Numbered from the stretch's first letter, positions 1 to 10,562 are shown. The stretch: DNA of 29,266 bases from Larix sibirica (GCA_004151065.3 NWUY0304824503.1:1-29266); one strand, 5' to 3'. The notes: generated by a model not told the origin, from the letters alone. Numbers and translations: made by a program.

Positions 1-250
1 TGTTCTCCACCTCACATAGCAGCGCCTGTAAGAGAGTTCTATCTGTTGGTAACAACTGGGTATTACTGCCATAGGTAGAACACTCCAGGTGAACAGCAGC
101 ATGAGTTTCCATTCCACTTTGTGTGTGAAGATGACTAACTGGGTGATAAGAGAGCAGGTGTAATATATGCCCTTGAGCAGCACATCGTTCATTTGGGATT
201 TGGGAGCTGTGCGCGTATGGAACAGAATAGATTCCCATTCGCAGATACAG

Positions 251-298
251 ATGAGCATAACATAATAGCTCCCCATGAGCATAACATAGTAACCCTTG
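251..298. repeat. 24-bp tandem duplication
   Basis: Two adjacent units (251-274 and 275-298) both begin atgagcataacata and differ at a few positions towards their ends. Direct tandem, no coding role visible. Confidence 0.75.
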
Positions 299-578
299 TT
301 AACAGGTTGAATGGAGAACAGGTATAGAGACCCGTTCGCAGAAAAGAATCTATACCCTTCTTCCCGACATGCTATGGTGCCCCAGGGGCAGTTCCCCCCA
401 TAGAGCGAGTCGAGTCCGTATCGCCGTGGAACAACTGCAGCTTAGGATCGGATCTATCTATTCGGCAATAACTAGGTAACTTAACGGTCGAAGGTTTAAA
501 GCTACGTAGCTGCCTAGTGCACTACTAACATAACGAAGTTTATATTTATCCGATCCCACCCTGTGGAGGGAAGGCACG

Positions 579-619
579 GGTATGTATATAAACCTGTGGC
601 GGGTATATTAACCTGTGGT
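579..619. repeat. Imperfect tandem duplication, about 20 bp
   Basis: Two adjacent units share gggtat, a short TA-rich stretch and aacctgtgg. The first is about 22 bp and the second about 19 bp because of a small indel in the TA stretch. Confidence 0.65.
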
Positions 620-1237
620 AATCACAAACTTTATTCCCATACTGTTTGTTCAGTGGATCAGGTTGTTGTGCTAGGCCGGCATCATTGGATTGGCCATGGT
701 TTATCGTCGAATTGACACCAGTAGATTTATTCTCTCTTCATGATTCACCTGAGGAAACCATCACTATCAACCGAATCATGATCAACTCCAAATCAAGCAT
801 CATGAGGTAAAAGAATGCATAGTGAAATAACCAAGTTACGATTAGGAAAGAAGGATCTTATACTCAATTAGTTCTTTAATTAAACTATTAAATGCTAATA
901 ATGAAACATATTAGGTCGTCGTGGAGATTAAAATAACCACCAACTCCTCTTGGTTTAATAAACTGGTACTGCTCCTAGCTTTGGATACTGGTAGATATGC
1001 GAACGAGAGCTAAATCGATCACATCTCACTGCCCGGACTGGTATTGCCTATTATAGGGATGGTTCATAATAAGGAAAATGTGGTGCTCTCCCTCCGGTTT
1101 AGAGTGGGCATTTTCACGCAGCCTTGAGCAATATATAAGTTGGTTCAGCATTTGAGGAGGGACATGTTGAGTGGCATAGCAAATTGATGAGGAAGGAGTA
1201 GGAGGAGCTGGATGAATAACTATATAAGATTCAGTCT

Positions 1238-1372
1238 TCTGGGAAGGGATAGAGCCAGTCTTATGAGAGGGGCTTTATGGGCGTATTATTGGAGGGGCTA
1301 GAGCCCGTATTTACAGAGGGGATAGAGCCATTCACCTTTAGCCTAGAACTAAAAGCCAAGTCCGCCAAGTTC
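1238..1372 (+). repeat. Repeat family F, copy 1
   Basis: Three purine-rich units built on a gagggg(a/c)tagagcc core lie at about 1242, 1290 and 1316. They are followed by gcctagaactaaaagccaag. The same core units and the same flank recur at 25905-25990 in the same order and orientation. The two loci are diverged but clearly related. No intact frame spans the copy here. Confidence 0.75.
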
Positions 1373-1449
1373 CCTCCCACCAGACAAAATAAGTCCTACA
1401 TAAATGGCCGACAGGATAAGTCCCCTTTCGATACACCTTAACCAAGAGA

Positions 1450-2588
1450 GGTGATGTCCCCCATTCGCCAACATACGAGATAATGGCTAGACGTGTTGCT
1501 AGAGTGAGTTGCATAGCTTGTGAGGCAAGGAAAGGGATGGCTTGCTTTTTTATACTTGCAACCTCGTGTTTAAGGTGGACGGGGTTAGATTGGATTTGAC
1601 CGGACGGAACGGGAAGGGGCGGGAAAATATTAAGTCACATGTTCCCAACAGCTGTGAACCTATAGTCCGCAGTGAACCGAAAGGACACAGTGGAACTGAT
1701 CGATCAATCTCTTGCTGTTTGCCAGGAGAATCCAGGATGGGAAACGAGTGGCCAGTAACTCTGCCGGGCTGGTATAAACAGTACAGTTAGGCGAGAATGT
1801 TGAGGTAGTGTCTATAGTGTGGCTGAAGCAAGGAAATGGCTATATATATACTACCCCTACGGAGTCAACCCCGGGAACAGGGGCGGGGTAGGATGAGGCA
1901 CCTAGAGGGAGTTACAGCGCGCAGTCAGTTTGGAAAGAGAAATTCGTCATATCCAAGCACCCATTATTGCATCCATGTTGGCACGAACAACCACAGGAGA
2001 TATTGAGTAGTCCCCCATCAAAGCGGGATACCCTTCTTCTTACTAGCACCTGGTTCTATACTTTACTTAACTCGCTCTTTACAGCGCATGCTAGCAGGGG
2101 ATTTATGGTTTGATTTATTGAGGGAAGAAGCAAAAGATAGCTACAATGGTAACAGGGCGAGTATCCTGATAAATCTATTCAATTGCCATTAAGTTAAGGC
2201 AGTAGTTCCAAAGGCAGTTCCGATCTGACTGAGAGGATCTCACTACTTAGCATTCCAACTTCAATTCATTCCGTAGACTGAACAAGTCCTCCCCCTCCAT
2301 CCATGCAATAAAGGCATGTGTTTAAGTTGGTAGATTCTGGAAGCACCGAACAATGCTAGGGTTGTGCAAATGCTAATAAATCATATCTAGTCGGATCCCA
2401 ACAAGTGCAACCCCCTAAGCGCATTCTTAAAGCAAGTGGTTGGGAAGGGCAATGAGAAAAATTAGGGTAAGTGAGGCGAAGGGTAGAAGACACAAAAGAT
2501 TAGGTCGTTTATTCATTGATTAAAGTAATACTTCCTGACAAAAGAGTAATATTAATGTTCTGTGCCCAAGGCCCCACTTTATATATAA
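1450..2588. other. Intergenic stretch, no gene seen
   Basis: Apart from an 82-codon frame at 1542-1790 with no recognisable content, I see nothing. Words such as aaggcagtagttcc (near 2197) recur diverged near 2727, which suggests local repeat decay. No RNA gene or promoter-like element is supported. Confidence 0.5.
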
Positions 2589-2855
2589 TATAAATTATGG
2601 GAGTATTTAAAAGCAATTCTTACAATCCAACTAGCTGTAGTACAACATAAAGTAGCTTTACTGTGGGCAAAGAGAAATCCAAATGTTCTCTTAGTACCAG
2701 TCCATTCAACCTCTGAAGTTAATAAGGCAGTAGTAAAAAAGGAAGTTCCAACGATTCCAGAACAGTTGGTTGGTAGCTGTCTAACTGAAAGTCTTCCTGC
2801 TTTCCCAGGTCCTGCCTCCTTCCCACTCGGATATGGCAAACGGGGGATATGGTAA
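2589..2855 (+). pseudogene. Unrecognised 88-codon open frame without a start
   Basis: A frame open for 88 codons runs from just after a TAA to TAA at 2853-2855. It has no ATG near its beginning, so it would be a fragment. The translation looks like a globular protein: a hydrophobic start (AILTIQLAVV), then LLWAKRNPNVLLVPVHS, AVVKKEVPTIPEQLVG and PAFPGPASFPLGYGKRG. I do not recognise the family. A 102-codon frame lies on the opposite strand over the same span, and the composition of the plus frame looks more natural. It could be a decayed gene piece or chance. A copy of the RRYA-like repeat lies about 80 bp downstream. Confidence 0.3.
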
Positions 2856-2933
2856 CGGGATATGTTTGTAAGGGGTTTTCCATCCAATGGGGCCTTCTCT
2901 CTTTACTAGCCTTGACACTTTATTTTGTACTTG

Positions 2934-3025
2934 CCATGGAAAGGTTAAACTTAGATATGCAGCAATATTGTATATATTTATTTCTTGTAAAAAAGGACAA
3001 GTTTAACGTAGATATGCGATTCTCA
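2934..3025 (+). repeat. RRYA-like module, two local copies
   Basis: Two diverged copies of one module lie at 2934-2975 and 2991-3025. Each has a ggaaaggt-like or ggacaagt-like start followed by ttaga/gtaga-tatgc. A third copy is at 15379-15410, within a protein-like frame. Read in the matching plus frames the three give GKVKLRYAAI, KGQV*RRYAI and GKGKRRYAI, so the similarity is at both DNA and protein level. Confidence 0.5.
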
Positions 3026-3097
3026 CTAGGTGCTCACAGAAGCCATTCATTGTATGTAAGCCTCTTAATTCCATCCATCGAGCTGAGGACCAATCCC

Positions 3098-3145
3098 AAT
3101 CAGGATAAACGTTCTGAAAGGCTATAGTTCGTAACAGAAAAAATC
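3098..3145 (+). repeat. Repeat family I, copy 1
   Basis: A stretch beginning ggataaacgt(t/c)ctgaaag and running through tatagttc and an A-rich tail matches 17489-17540. Both copies can be read DKR(S/P)E followed by a stop and F(V/I)(T/K)E. In both places this module is followed several hundred bp or less downstream by family E, so a larger unit was probably duplicated. Confidence 0.7.
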
Positions 3146-3484
3146 TCTTTTGATTCCCGGATGACCTATATGATGACAACACATTGGACCCCATAAAAGG
3201 AAGTTTTCTGAAGAAAACCTAGCGAATGAGAACCCGTAGGGCGCTCTCATGGTAGGGGGAGGAGGTTTTTTCAATCTGTTCCAAGCGTTGTTGCCTGGGC
3301 TGAATCTGTAGGCAATCAATCAAGAACTTTCAAGCATCATACCTCCCTTTCCTGACTGGCCTAACCTGAGAGCCCTATGTGTCTGGCGCATGATCCTCTA
3401 GAGGTGCATCGTAAGTAACGCATATTCATTCCTCACATGATTCCGTACCGTGGTGAGTGTAACATGGCATTGTTCCGAACCGTT

Positions 3485-3655
3485 AAGCCAAGCCAAGTCG
3501 AGTAGCGTAGTTGAGTAGCTGCCGAGCCAAGTATCCCAACCGGGTATCCAATCTGAGTATCCAATCTGAGTAGCCTAGGCCAGCCAAGCGGAGAAGAGTA
3601 GCCTAGCAGCCGAGTATCAAGCAAAGTCGAGTAGCCCAGCAGTCGATCCAAGAGT
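3485..3655 (+). repeat. Repeat family E, degenerate short-period array
   Basis: An array of degenerate units of about 14-18 bp is built on gagtagcc, gagtatc and agccaag words; two adjacent units near 3545-3570 are almost identical. The family recurs at 17637-17690 in the same orientation and at 8312-8395 in reverse complement. This is local slippage plus dispersal; no coding content is seen. Confidence 0.75.
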
Positions 3656-3699
3656 TTCGATAAAAGAGTCGATGCTGCTACTCATGCTGTCGATCTAAG

Positions 3700-4300
3700 A
3701 GTTGATGCAAGAGACACAAGAATGTTAAAGGCCAAAGGTCACCAAGCCTTGGCCTATATATTGTAATCTTGAGCTCATTCAAAGGGCTTTTTTGCTCACT
3801 TGTACTCTTTATATCTTACTTGAAGGAATACAATTAGTAGTTAAAGTATGAGATGTTAGTTTGTTGTGGAGACATATGTGGTTCAACTGTACTTTGTTCT
3901 AGTCCCTTAAATTTGTGTGCTAGTTTCATTGTGTACTTCTAAACTCAACTGACTTTGTTCATATGATCTTTGGAGGTGATGGTGCTCGCACGGTCCATAA
4001 CCTGTTTGCAGATCAAGTTGGGAGCCTCTTTCTACTGATGTCCTTATGTGATCTTATTCTCATTTCCATTGGTGAAAGGTGTTGAGTATGGGTGTTTTTG
4101 TTGTGATGGGATTTTTTTCTTTTGATTATAATGGCACTCATGCTTTGCTTATGGTTCTCAGGGTTACTTAGCTCTGCGTAGATATATTAGACTTATTATT
4201 TATTTGTATTTATTTGGTAGTTTAGACTTGCATTTAATACTTAGAGCATTGTAGGAATCAGTCTTTCGATAGCTAACGAACAAATCTTTTTAGTGGCAAT
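3700..4300. other. AT-richer, nuclear-looking stretch
   Basis: Composition and word use differ from the flanks: T-rich runs, a TATATA-like element near 3755 and a fairly smooth AT-rich character through 4250. It resembles plant nuclear intergenic or LTR sequence more than the repeat mosaic around it. I see no LTR ends, primer-binding site or protein domain, so origin by transfer is only a suggestion. Confidence 0.3.
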
Positions 4301-5060
4301 CAGGCCCACATATCGGAGGTAATTGCTACACCAAACGAGAGAGAGGCTAATTGGGGCTCTCGATCAGGCATTTCCCCTATTGACGCTTGGGATTTTTCAA
4401 TGCATCAACAGGTCCCCACTCCACACAGAGTAGTCACGAAGAGTATCCCTTTAAACTGGGGAGCTCTCTTATGAATTGCTCTGGGCCATGTCATTCTCAT
4501 TGCAATAAATCTAGAGCCAGGGAATCCCTTAGAGTTTTACATGTAATCTTACTTGCTTTATGTTTTATGCACTATGAATCCCTTCCTAGGCCTTCATTTT
4601 TCGCCCCTTGCCCTTTAGGAACGGTTTCCCTTATGGGTGGATGGCCCAGCTTGCTGCAATGACTGTTGCCCCCTTGGACGAGGTTACTTGAACATAATCG
4701 CTCTCACACTCAGCTGCTGCCAGTCCCTATAACTAATAATTTGACTGCCTCTTAGCCGTCTGAATAATTTGTCCAGCCCAGTCTTGTCAGTGTGGTCCAT
4801 AGGCAGAAGGCTGTGCATATGACTTGTTGCTATCATCTAGGATGAGGTAGCTGGCTATACTTGCTGTAAAAATTGAGTGGATCGCAGGGCGTTTCGGTTT
4901 TCCAATATTTGAAGTGAACTTTTGGCCATGTCATCATATCTTTCATGGAAATGAAACATGATTTAATTGTCCCATGGGCATGGTAGGCCATAATATATCA
5001 TAGAGGTCATAGTCCCATAAAATAAGAATCAGGGCTTCTGCTGCAGCGGCATTTTGATTT
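4300..5060. other. Intergenic stretch, no gene recognised
   Basis: A 91-codon frame at 4387-4662 has no recognisable domain. The rest, including AT-rich DNA around 4900-5040, has no supported gene, RNA or repeat beyond short words. Confidence 0.45.
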
Positions 5061-5269
5061 GTATTCTCCAGTTGCACCTTGTCATGCATGGAGTGTAAGG
5101 TCGGTGCACCTCACACTGAAGATTAATCTCTATGGAACTTACACTAACAGAGTAACTTTACCACTAACAATTGGGAGACTATGGCTACTCTTTAGGCTTA
5201 TTGACATGGATGGACCTAGGCTCACAGAATGGAGAGGTAGGTTACACTAACTAATAAAGAGAGAGCCAT

Positions 5270-5307
5270 GCTTAGCTCAGCTAAGGCCAAGGCTAATGCA
5301 ACTAGTT
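5270..5307 (+). repeat. Palindromic repeat P, copy 1
   Basis: A 25-bp block at 5270-5294, beginning gcttagctcag, is identical to 24287-24311. In both places it is followed within a few bases by aactagtt. The block contains a near-perfect palindrome (cttagct, one base, agctaag) followed by ggccaagg. Upstream of both copies lie taactaat/tagttaga-like words and an atggctactct word, so the shared unit is longer but strongly diverged. Confidence 0.8.
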
Positions 5308-5359
5308 GAACTAAATAAAACTGAAATAAAACTGTTAAAAAAAGAAAGCTTCTTTCTAT

Positions 5360-6100
5360 AAACCTTGGTATAAAATTATTAATTTAAGCCTCCGAAGAGG
5401 GTGGGCTGTGGGCTTGGGCCTTTAGGCTTCGGCTTGGGCTGGCTCTACGAGGGCAAAGGCGGAAGGCAAGCAATAGCAGGCTTATTCAAAGGGCTAGCGG
5501 AGCCCGAACCGATCGATAAGAAATGAAAATACAGAGGCGTAGGGTGGGGTAAAAAAATGGAACAATGGTGGGAACAAGCCTCTGGTGCTGTAAACTTATT
5601 GCAACCAGTATCTAGCTAGCATCCTACTTCAACTTGCTAGCATCCTACTGGAACTGTACTGAAAGGTCTCTGGTGCTGCTGTAACTGCTAGCCACCCGTC
5701 AAGGAACCAATCTTCGATAGCATATGTAGATGACTCTCTCGATTAGATCACGCACATTGGATGCACAGACTAATATATGGAGATCCAGACCTGGAACCAG
5801 AAAACATAGCCTCTCACCTCTCACCTCCCTTCGCTAACTGGCACTACCCGACAAGCGTGAAATAACCAACCCAACCGTCCTAGCGTGACTGGCTCAATAA
5901 ATTTCCCTTTCCCGGCTGCTGTATAACGTAATAGCAGCATGAAGTCTCTCAAGTTAAAAGCCAATGAATAAATCCCACCAATCCTAGAGAAAGTTCATGA
6001 AAAGGTAGCGAGGTAGGAGCTATTAATCAATCTCTCAGCAATAAAAGATTCAATTTAGTACCTCCGATGAGCCATAATGCTTTGGACCTTCCTGACTGGA
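5360..6100. other. Intergenic stretch with G-rich patch
   Basis: A G-rich, ggctt-repeating patch lies at about 5385-5460 and a 21-bp tandem duplication at 5615-5656. The rest shows no gene or RNA. Confidence 0.5.
5615..5656. repeat. 21-bp tandem duplication
   Basis: Two adjacent units both begin gctagcatcctact and differ in the middle (tc versus gg). A ctctggtgctg word flanks the pair on both sides. Confidence 0.75.
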
Positions 6101-6104
6101 TGAG

Positions 6105-6425
6105 ACCGGTACCAGCCCTGATATACCAGCTCTTATATACCAGCCAAGATAAGACCAGCCCAGATGACCAGTACCTGCCCAGATAAGACCGTACCATATA
6201 AGACCTGTTGATGGTGTCCTCTCCCCTTGACTCGGCTATCGGCAGTTGCAACTGGTTCATCAATGGGGTAGGTGTTTTCTTTCTCTCTGGCGTGCTCGGC
6301 CCCCGGAGGGGATCAAGGTAAGGTGACAAAAGCAAGCCATCTTTCTTTGTCCTGAGGTTTACTCCCTGTCGGACTCACAATCGGCCTGACTAACCTGACC
6401 TTACCAGACCTTACCAGACCGTCCC
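6105..6425 (+). repeat. Short-period repeats and family B, copy 1
   Basis: From 6105 to 6210 there are degenerate units on ataccagc and gataagacc. From 6183 to 6303 the sequence matches 14337-14475: ctcggctatcgg, gttgcaact, ttcatcaatgggg, aggtgttttct, then g(t/c)tcggc and ccgga in the same order. At 6395-6425 a 10-bp unit (cttaccagac) is repeated in tandem, as in the corresponding place before 14370. The two regions are diverged copies of one unit. Confidence 0.75.
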
Positions 6426-6970
6426 TCCTTCTTCAGCCGAAGTCCTCCAATGAGTGGGATCCTGTTGAAAGCAGCTTCAAACCTATTAAGCATCCAAGAC
6501 TATTTGCAGTATATAGGGTTTTTGATGGATAGATGGTCGATTCGCCAAAAGGTTTTACCTTGTATGACAATTCTCATGCTGAATGGCATGGCACAGATTA
6601 TCATTCCCCATCATCCTTTGCGCAGTTGGACAGCTCAGTTTTTGTTGTGGGATGGATCGTTGGAACTCCTGGATTTAGGAACTACAACCAGACCCCCGAT
6701 CTTGTGGGATGGAAGGAGGGATGTGTGGGATGAGCCGTTTATGACTTGCCTTCAATATTTATATCCGGAAGTGGCTTATTAGGTGTTTATGACCCTATAC
6801 TTGCCTTCTTTAGTTCTTACTTGCTCTCCCACCAAGCGCCCTATCACTGGAAGTATGTAGTACGCCCACCGAGGATGAGCCCAGTTAGATCGTCAACGTG
6901 GGACAACTGCTCCTGCATGCTCTTTCTTACCAACCGGAAGTCCTTTGGGTTAGCGTTCAAACCCTCTTAG
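6356..6970 (+). pseudogene. Interrupted frame, unrecognised
   Basis: One plus-strand frame stays open from 6356 to a TAG at 6968-6970 except for TAG at 6530-6532 and TGA at 6731-6733, about 205 codons in all. The middle section (from ATG 6533) reads plausibly as protein (MVDSPKGFTLYDNSHAEWHG), but I recognise no domain. Another frame is open across 6450-6782, and the start includes tandem repeats that avoid stops. Chance is a serious alternative. A word shared with 19703-19735 (ggaactcc, then atttaggaactaca) lies at about 6660-6685. Confidence 0.2.
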
Positions 6971-6974
6971 TACG

Positions 6975-7680
6975 CCTACTCTGTTGGTCATGAATTATAT
7001 ACGTAATTACGCTTTGGCTTTCATAATCGATCGTACCATAATATTGTCTAATATCATATACAAAGAGATCTAATTTGCCAGCATACCCGCTAGTCCTAGC
7101 TTCCCTTCGCCCAGATTAATATACATCCGTTGAAGAATCAGTTTACTTCATTGACTCGGAACCACCAGCAAGCATCACGGCCAGTGGCGAAGGTAACAGC
7201 ATCACCAGAGCCAGTTTAAGTTTCACTGATTGATGTTTATCGGGTTTTAGTAATAATGTTGAGATAAATCCCACGAACTTCAAACCTTTTTTCCTTATAT
7301 AAAAACTACCTTTCCCACACACCAACAGGCTAGAGCGAGGTAGTTCGTTGAGCAGAGCCAAGAGGACCCATTTTTGCTATGAGAAGACAATTCCCCGAAG
7401 CGAATGACTCTAAAATGCAACTATTTATCATTCATTAAACACAAATTATCACTTTATAAAACCCCATATTTCTTGCTTGGGTGGGGCCCTGAAACCACCG
7501 GATAGGACTTAGCAACTACGTTCCTTCATTCCATCTCCCGATTCGTTCAAAGCCGGCGATCCATCCGATCCACGAGGGTTAATGGTACACGCCATCCCGA
7601 TCCATCCAGCCATGCCATAAAGCCACCCATCCATCCAACGCCAGGGCTATTCGCTACCCACCAAAACATGAATCGTGTAG
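6975..7680. other. Intergenic stretch, no gene seen
   Basis: AT-rich around 7000-7060. From 7540 to 7640 a catcc-rich low-complexity patch occurs. No RNA gene or protein domain is seen. Confidence 0.5.
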
Positions 7681-7686
7681 GCTAAA

Positions 7687-7848
7687 GCCTGCCTGAAATT
7701 ACATCTATAAAGGCCAGATCTAAACCGACTTCGTGAGGTGCAAAGCAAAAGTAAGTGTCTCAAGGCGGCGCGGAGCCCATTCATCTATCTGAAACTTTTA
7801 CCCGCCGGGTTTGTCCGTGTCAATCTCGAAAAACCTTCTTAAATGTGG
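7687..7848 (+). repeat. Composite repeat A, copy I (modules 1 and 3)
   Basis: Module 1 (7687-7740: gaaattac, tctataaa, gatctaaaccga, cttcgtga) is followed by module 3 (7807-7840: gtttgtccgtg, caat, gaaaaaccttct). The same modules in the same order occur at 7891-8095, 20893-21050 and 21340-21505. No frame is shared by the copies, so this looks like a non-coding or long-dead element. Confidence 0.7.
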
Positions 7849-7890
7849 TTTTTCTTAAAGAACCTTGTTTGTTAGGGGTCCAAAGGGTAT

Positions 7891-8095
7891 TGCCTGCCCG
7901 AAATGACATCTATAAATACTTGCTTATATAAACTGGCTTCATTAAAAAATTCCCTCGCGTATGAAGAGGTGGGGGGTTTACACCCAGGTCAGGTTGTTCC
8001 ATGAATGAATTGAAAAACCCTCTCTTTTTAGTCGAGCGGCTCCGCCCCTTCTGAGATGCGTGTTTTAATAAGGCGAACCCATTTTTTTAGGAGGT
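7891..8095 (+). repeat. Composite repeat A, copy II (modules 1, 3, 2)
   Basis: Module 1 (7891-7942), module 3 (7990-8022) and module 2 (8048-8089: cttctgagatgcg, then a T-rich bit, aaggcgaaccc and a T run). It lies in tandem with copy I. Module 2 also occurs at 18878-18920, 20307-20341 and 21461-21499. Confidence 0.75.
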
Positions 8096-8152
8096 CGGGG
8101 TATCCATATATGTGATGGGACGATTCGCTCGCTCTTTTTATTTATTATTCCG

Positions 8153-8191
8153 GCTATTGGTTGGTAGGATGGGGTATTGGTGGGTAGGACC
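8153..8191. repeat. Imperfect tandem duplication, about 18 bp
   Basis: Two units on ggtattgg, a few bases and gtagga lie side by side; the first begins ctattggttggtagga and the second gtattggtgggtagga. Confidence 0.6.
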
Positions 8192-8311
8192 GGCTCTAAT
8201 CCCAATGGTATTATGTAGTCAGCATAGGTAGTGTAGTTCGGAACGATAGGTATTCGTGTGTGGGTCGATGTTGTAAGTTTGGGTCTCAGGGTGGGCCTTC
8301 ATTTGGCGGCT

Positions 8312-8395
8312 GGCTTGGTTACCGGGCTACTCGACTGGGCTAATCGACTTTGCTAATCGGCTTTGCTAATCGACTGGGCTGGATACTCATTGCCT
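8312..8395 (-). repeat. Repeat family E, inverted copy
   Basis: Units such as gctaatcgacttt and ggctactcgactgg are the reverse complement of the agtcgagtagcc-type words at 3485-3655 and 17637-17690. This is the only minus-oriented copy in the window. Confidence 0.7.
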
Positions 8396-8405
8396 AGAAG
8401 CTCCG

Positions 8406-8488
8406 GTCAATGAACCTCTTGTCGGTGCAGCTAGAAGTTATTGTCAGTGCATGAAGCTCTAGTCAGTGCATGAAGCTCTAGTCAGTGC
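8406..8488. repeat. 19-bp tandem repeat
   Basis: Two perfect units of gtcagtgcatgaagctcta (8443-8461, 8462-8480) are followed by a partial third (gtcagtgc). Two more degenerate units precede them from 8406. Confidence 0.85.
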
Positions 8489-8576
8489 CCAGTAGTCATC
8501 CAGGAATCGGTGCCAGAAATTTATGCGTGCTGCTACTCGATCAGTCGATCAAGAGTCGTAATACCCAGTAGAATAC

Positions 8577-8611
8577 CTAGACTTGGTAGCCTTATACCAC
8601 TTGGATGAATG
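8577..8611 (+). repeat. Dispersed repeat shared with 19589-19622
   Basis: A stretch with ctagac, a variable gap and tataccacttg(g/a)atgaatg matches 19589-19622 in the same orientation. It is short and may be the edge of a larger decayed repeat. Confidence 0.55.
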
Positions 8612-8639
8612 AAAGCGCTTAGGAGGTTGAGCTAGAGAC

Positions 8640-9600
8640 CCTATTATTAGGACCGGATCACTTCGTCCCTCACCCTTCCTTACTCTTACCCCTTATTTCT
8701 GTGTTTTCTAAATACCTGCCAACCTATAGACCTAGACATATTCTCCCTATACCACGAACTTCATTAATATTAGGAGGGACTGTATATACTTATCCGGGCG
8801 GGATAGCATGGCATGGTATGGGAGTCATTAGAACTGGACTATAAGCCCTTTACTCTTATGCTTACTTACCTTATACTCTTACCAAATACCCTACCTTTGT
8901 TATTATCACCACCAGATACTTGCTTAATGACTGCTTCAATGTGGGCGTGGGAGCACTATTTATATTGTTGGATTGGGGCCCGGACAGATACGATTGATGA
9001 ATTAAGACAGCCAACATTCCAGGATATGGAGCTCACTTACCTTTCATTTTATAACTACCAACCACCTGTTCTACCGCTATATCCAACAACGCCTATCAGC
9101 ATCGACATCGAAGTAAACATGCATGGTTAACCTCATCCCACTGACTCACATCGTGGACGGAAAGCGAACTGAATGAGCTGCGTTGATGGGTACTTCATAA
9201 TGGGGATGCGGGGATGCGGCTAATTGGGTAATGCGTTCTTCATGCGGGAATGGGGGTAATGCAGACTGTTCTTTCCTGGGTGAGTGTCCTTCCTGGTCAG
9301 GTGTCGGTGGGCTGTGATTCAGCAGCTTTATATAGAAAGTTTCTTAAATGCCAAATTTGAGTAATAGGAAAAGAATTTTCTCCAATGATATCCCGAAAAA
9401 GAGCAAATTTATTAATAAAGAATGATGAATTAAACTGTTTTATCGATCCGGTAGTCGAACTAAGCCAAATGAGCCGGTGAGTTAAGCCCGGGATCAAATT
9501 CCAACTATGACCGGCTTCAAATGATGTACTATCTCCAGCCTGTTCAATGTGCCTCCCTGTGTTGTCTTAGGCCTAACCCTGTGTAGAAGTGTGTAATCAA
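8640..9600. other. Intergenic stretch with one weak ORF
   Basis: Apart from the 105-codon frame at 8813-9130, the region shows only low-complexity ggggatgcgg/ggtaatgc words near 9195-9260 and an unremarkable 66-codon minus frame at 9297-9497. No RNA gene is seen. Confidence 0.45.
8813..9130 (+). CDS. Hypothetical 105-codon ORF
   Basis: It starts at ATG and ends at TAA. The N-terminal half is Leu/Pro-rich (TYLILLPNTLPLLL), which could form one membrane segment, followed by WEHYLYCWIGARTDTIDE and a Tyr/Pro-rich end. I recognise no family. Length and start make it one of the better ORFs in the window, but nothing else supports expression: no conserved copy is seen here and codon use is not distinctive. 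Chance is likely. Confidence 0.2.
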   Translation: MVWESLELDYKPFTLMLTYLILLPNTLPLLLSPPDTCLMTASMWAWEHYLYCWIGARTDTIDELRQPTFQDMELTYLSFYNYQPPVLPLYPTTPISIDIEVNMHG

Positions 9601-9632
9601 TCATTCACTAACCGGTGCCCCTCCCCTTTCCA

Positions 9633-9740
9633 GCAGCATCGTAAGTAATACCTCGTTCATGTAATGCGATCCATGCATGTGTGTTGTTGCATATAATAAA
9701 GCTTCGTAGGTTGTATTGTTTTCTGCCCTTGCCATCGAGT
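9633..9740 (-). pseudogene. MARAEN-type coding repeat, copy 1
   Basis: Read on the minus strand, this gives (S)MARAENNTTYEALL, about 15 variable residues, then MNEVLLTMLLER within a 62-codon frame (9601-9789). A diverged copy at 16767-16875 gives (A)LARAENETTYA and MNKASLTMHLAMR at the same spacing. Differences keep the amino-acid pattern in the conserved parts, which suggests that both descend from a coding sequence. NNTTYEALL loosely resembles the NN-x-AEYEALL motif of retroelement RNase H, but the match is too short to rely on. Identity is open. Confidence 0.4.
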
Positions 9741-9789
9741 CAAAATGATGGCATTTGTAGCCCCCACCAAAGCACTTAAACTCACCCAT

Positions 9790-10200
9790 GATTTCAATCT
9801 CGCACTTTCTTGCACTTTTTGAATGGGAGCAGGAGAATTACTGTTTAAGGATGGGAACTAACGCAGGTGGGTAAATCTAGAGCCTTCCTAATGTTCATAT
9901 TTCTAGAGAGAGAGCAACCGGTAAGTCTTTTCTTAGCTAATGTAGATAGGCAAGTGTATACAAGTAATGTAGGCAAAAGATAACCACGTATGTATGCCGA
10001 AGGTCTTTAACCGGAAGGAATAAGCAAGCTCATAAGCCAGCTCGAGCAGTAGCGATCCCTCAATAAACTCCCTCGATAAATAAGAAATATCCTTCCTTTA
10101 GCTTTACGAAAGCTTACCGAAGACCTTCCGTTCATTCGATATCCATCCGTAACCCATCCACCTTTTCACTAGTTAATTTACCACTTTTTCTACTGAGTAC
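9790..10200. other. Intergenic stretch with weak inverted repeat
   Basis: The words ccgaaggtcttt (near 9998) and ccgaagaccttcc (near 10118) form a loose inverted pair about 110 bp apart. No gene or RNA is seen. Confidence 0.4.
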
Positions 10201-10214
10201 ATTTGGGAAATAAC

Positions 10215-10562
10215 TGGGGCTTGAAGTGACCAGCTGCGGGTGGAACTGACTGGGCTTGCTGGATGGAAACCTGTGGCCTTGAGGTTGCTCCTAGGTCTTC
10301 TGGGTGGGAAGCTCCTCCTCCAGGTCGAAAGGGTAGGTAGGGTGATAGATTATATCTCAGGTAGGTTCCACTGTGTGACGAAGGGTAGGGTGTTACGAAC
10401 GATGGGTGTAATGGTTGCGTTGCGGGATGAGGGTGAACTGTGGACTGGAGGGTGAACTTTTATCTGTTGGGAACATGGGTGTGCATCCTGTGCCTTGCTG
10501 TGCCATGTCATGTTAGTTTCGATCACAGGCAGGTAGGAAACCACTGGGCTTCATGGTCACAT
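10215..10562 (+). repeat. Repeat family H, copy 1
   Basis: At 10494-10560 the run of tgccatg, gttagtttcgatc, a short gap and gggcttcatggt matches 15745-15802 (tgccatg, gtgagtttcgatc, aggcttcatggt). A second shared patch (cctgtggcctt(g/t)aggtt) lies upstream of it here (about 10270) but downstream in the other copy (about 15880), so the two loci were rearranged. Overlapping short frames on both strands have no recognisable content. Confidence 0.6.

Larger units (their letters stand above)
1..1229. other. Intergenic stretch, no gene seen
   Basis: No open frame of note and no RNA gene is visible here. The segment carries two short tandem duplications (listed separately). Near 228-246 and 325-343 there is a diverged pair around the word ttcgcag. 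From about 790 to 960 the DNA becomes AT-rich. Nothing resembles a known plant mitochondrial or plastid gene. Confidence 0.6.

Noticed and set aside
6450-6782. 110-codon plus-strand ORF with ATG.
   Set aside because: A second plus frame is open over the same DNA and reads more like protein. Neither has a recognisable domain.
8406-8488. Regular repeats considered as a CRISPR array.
   Set aside because: The 19-bp units are head to tail with no spacers and no cas genes nearby.
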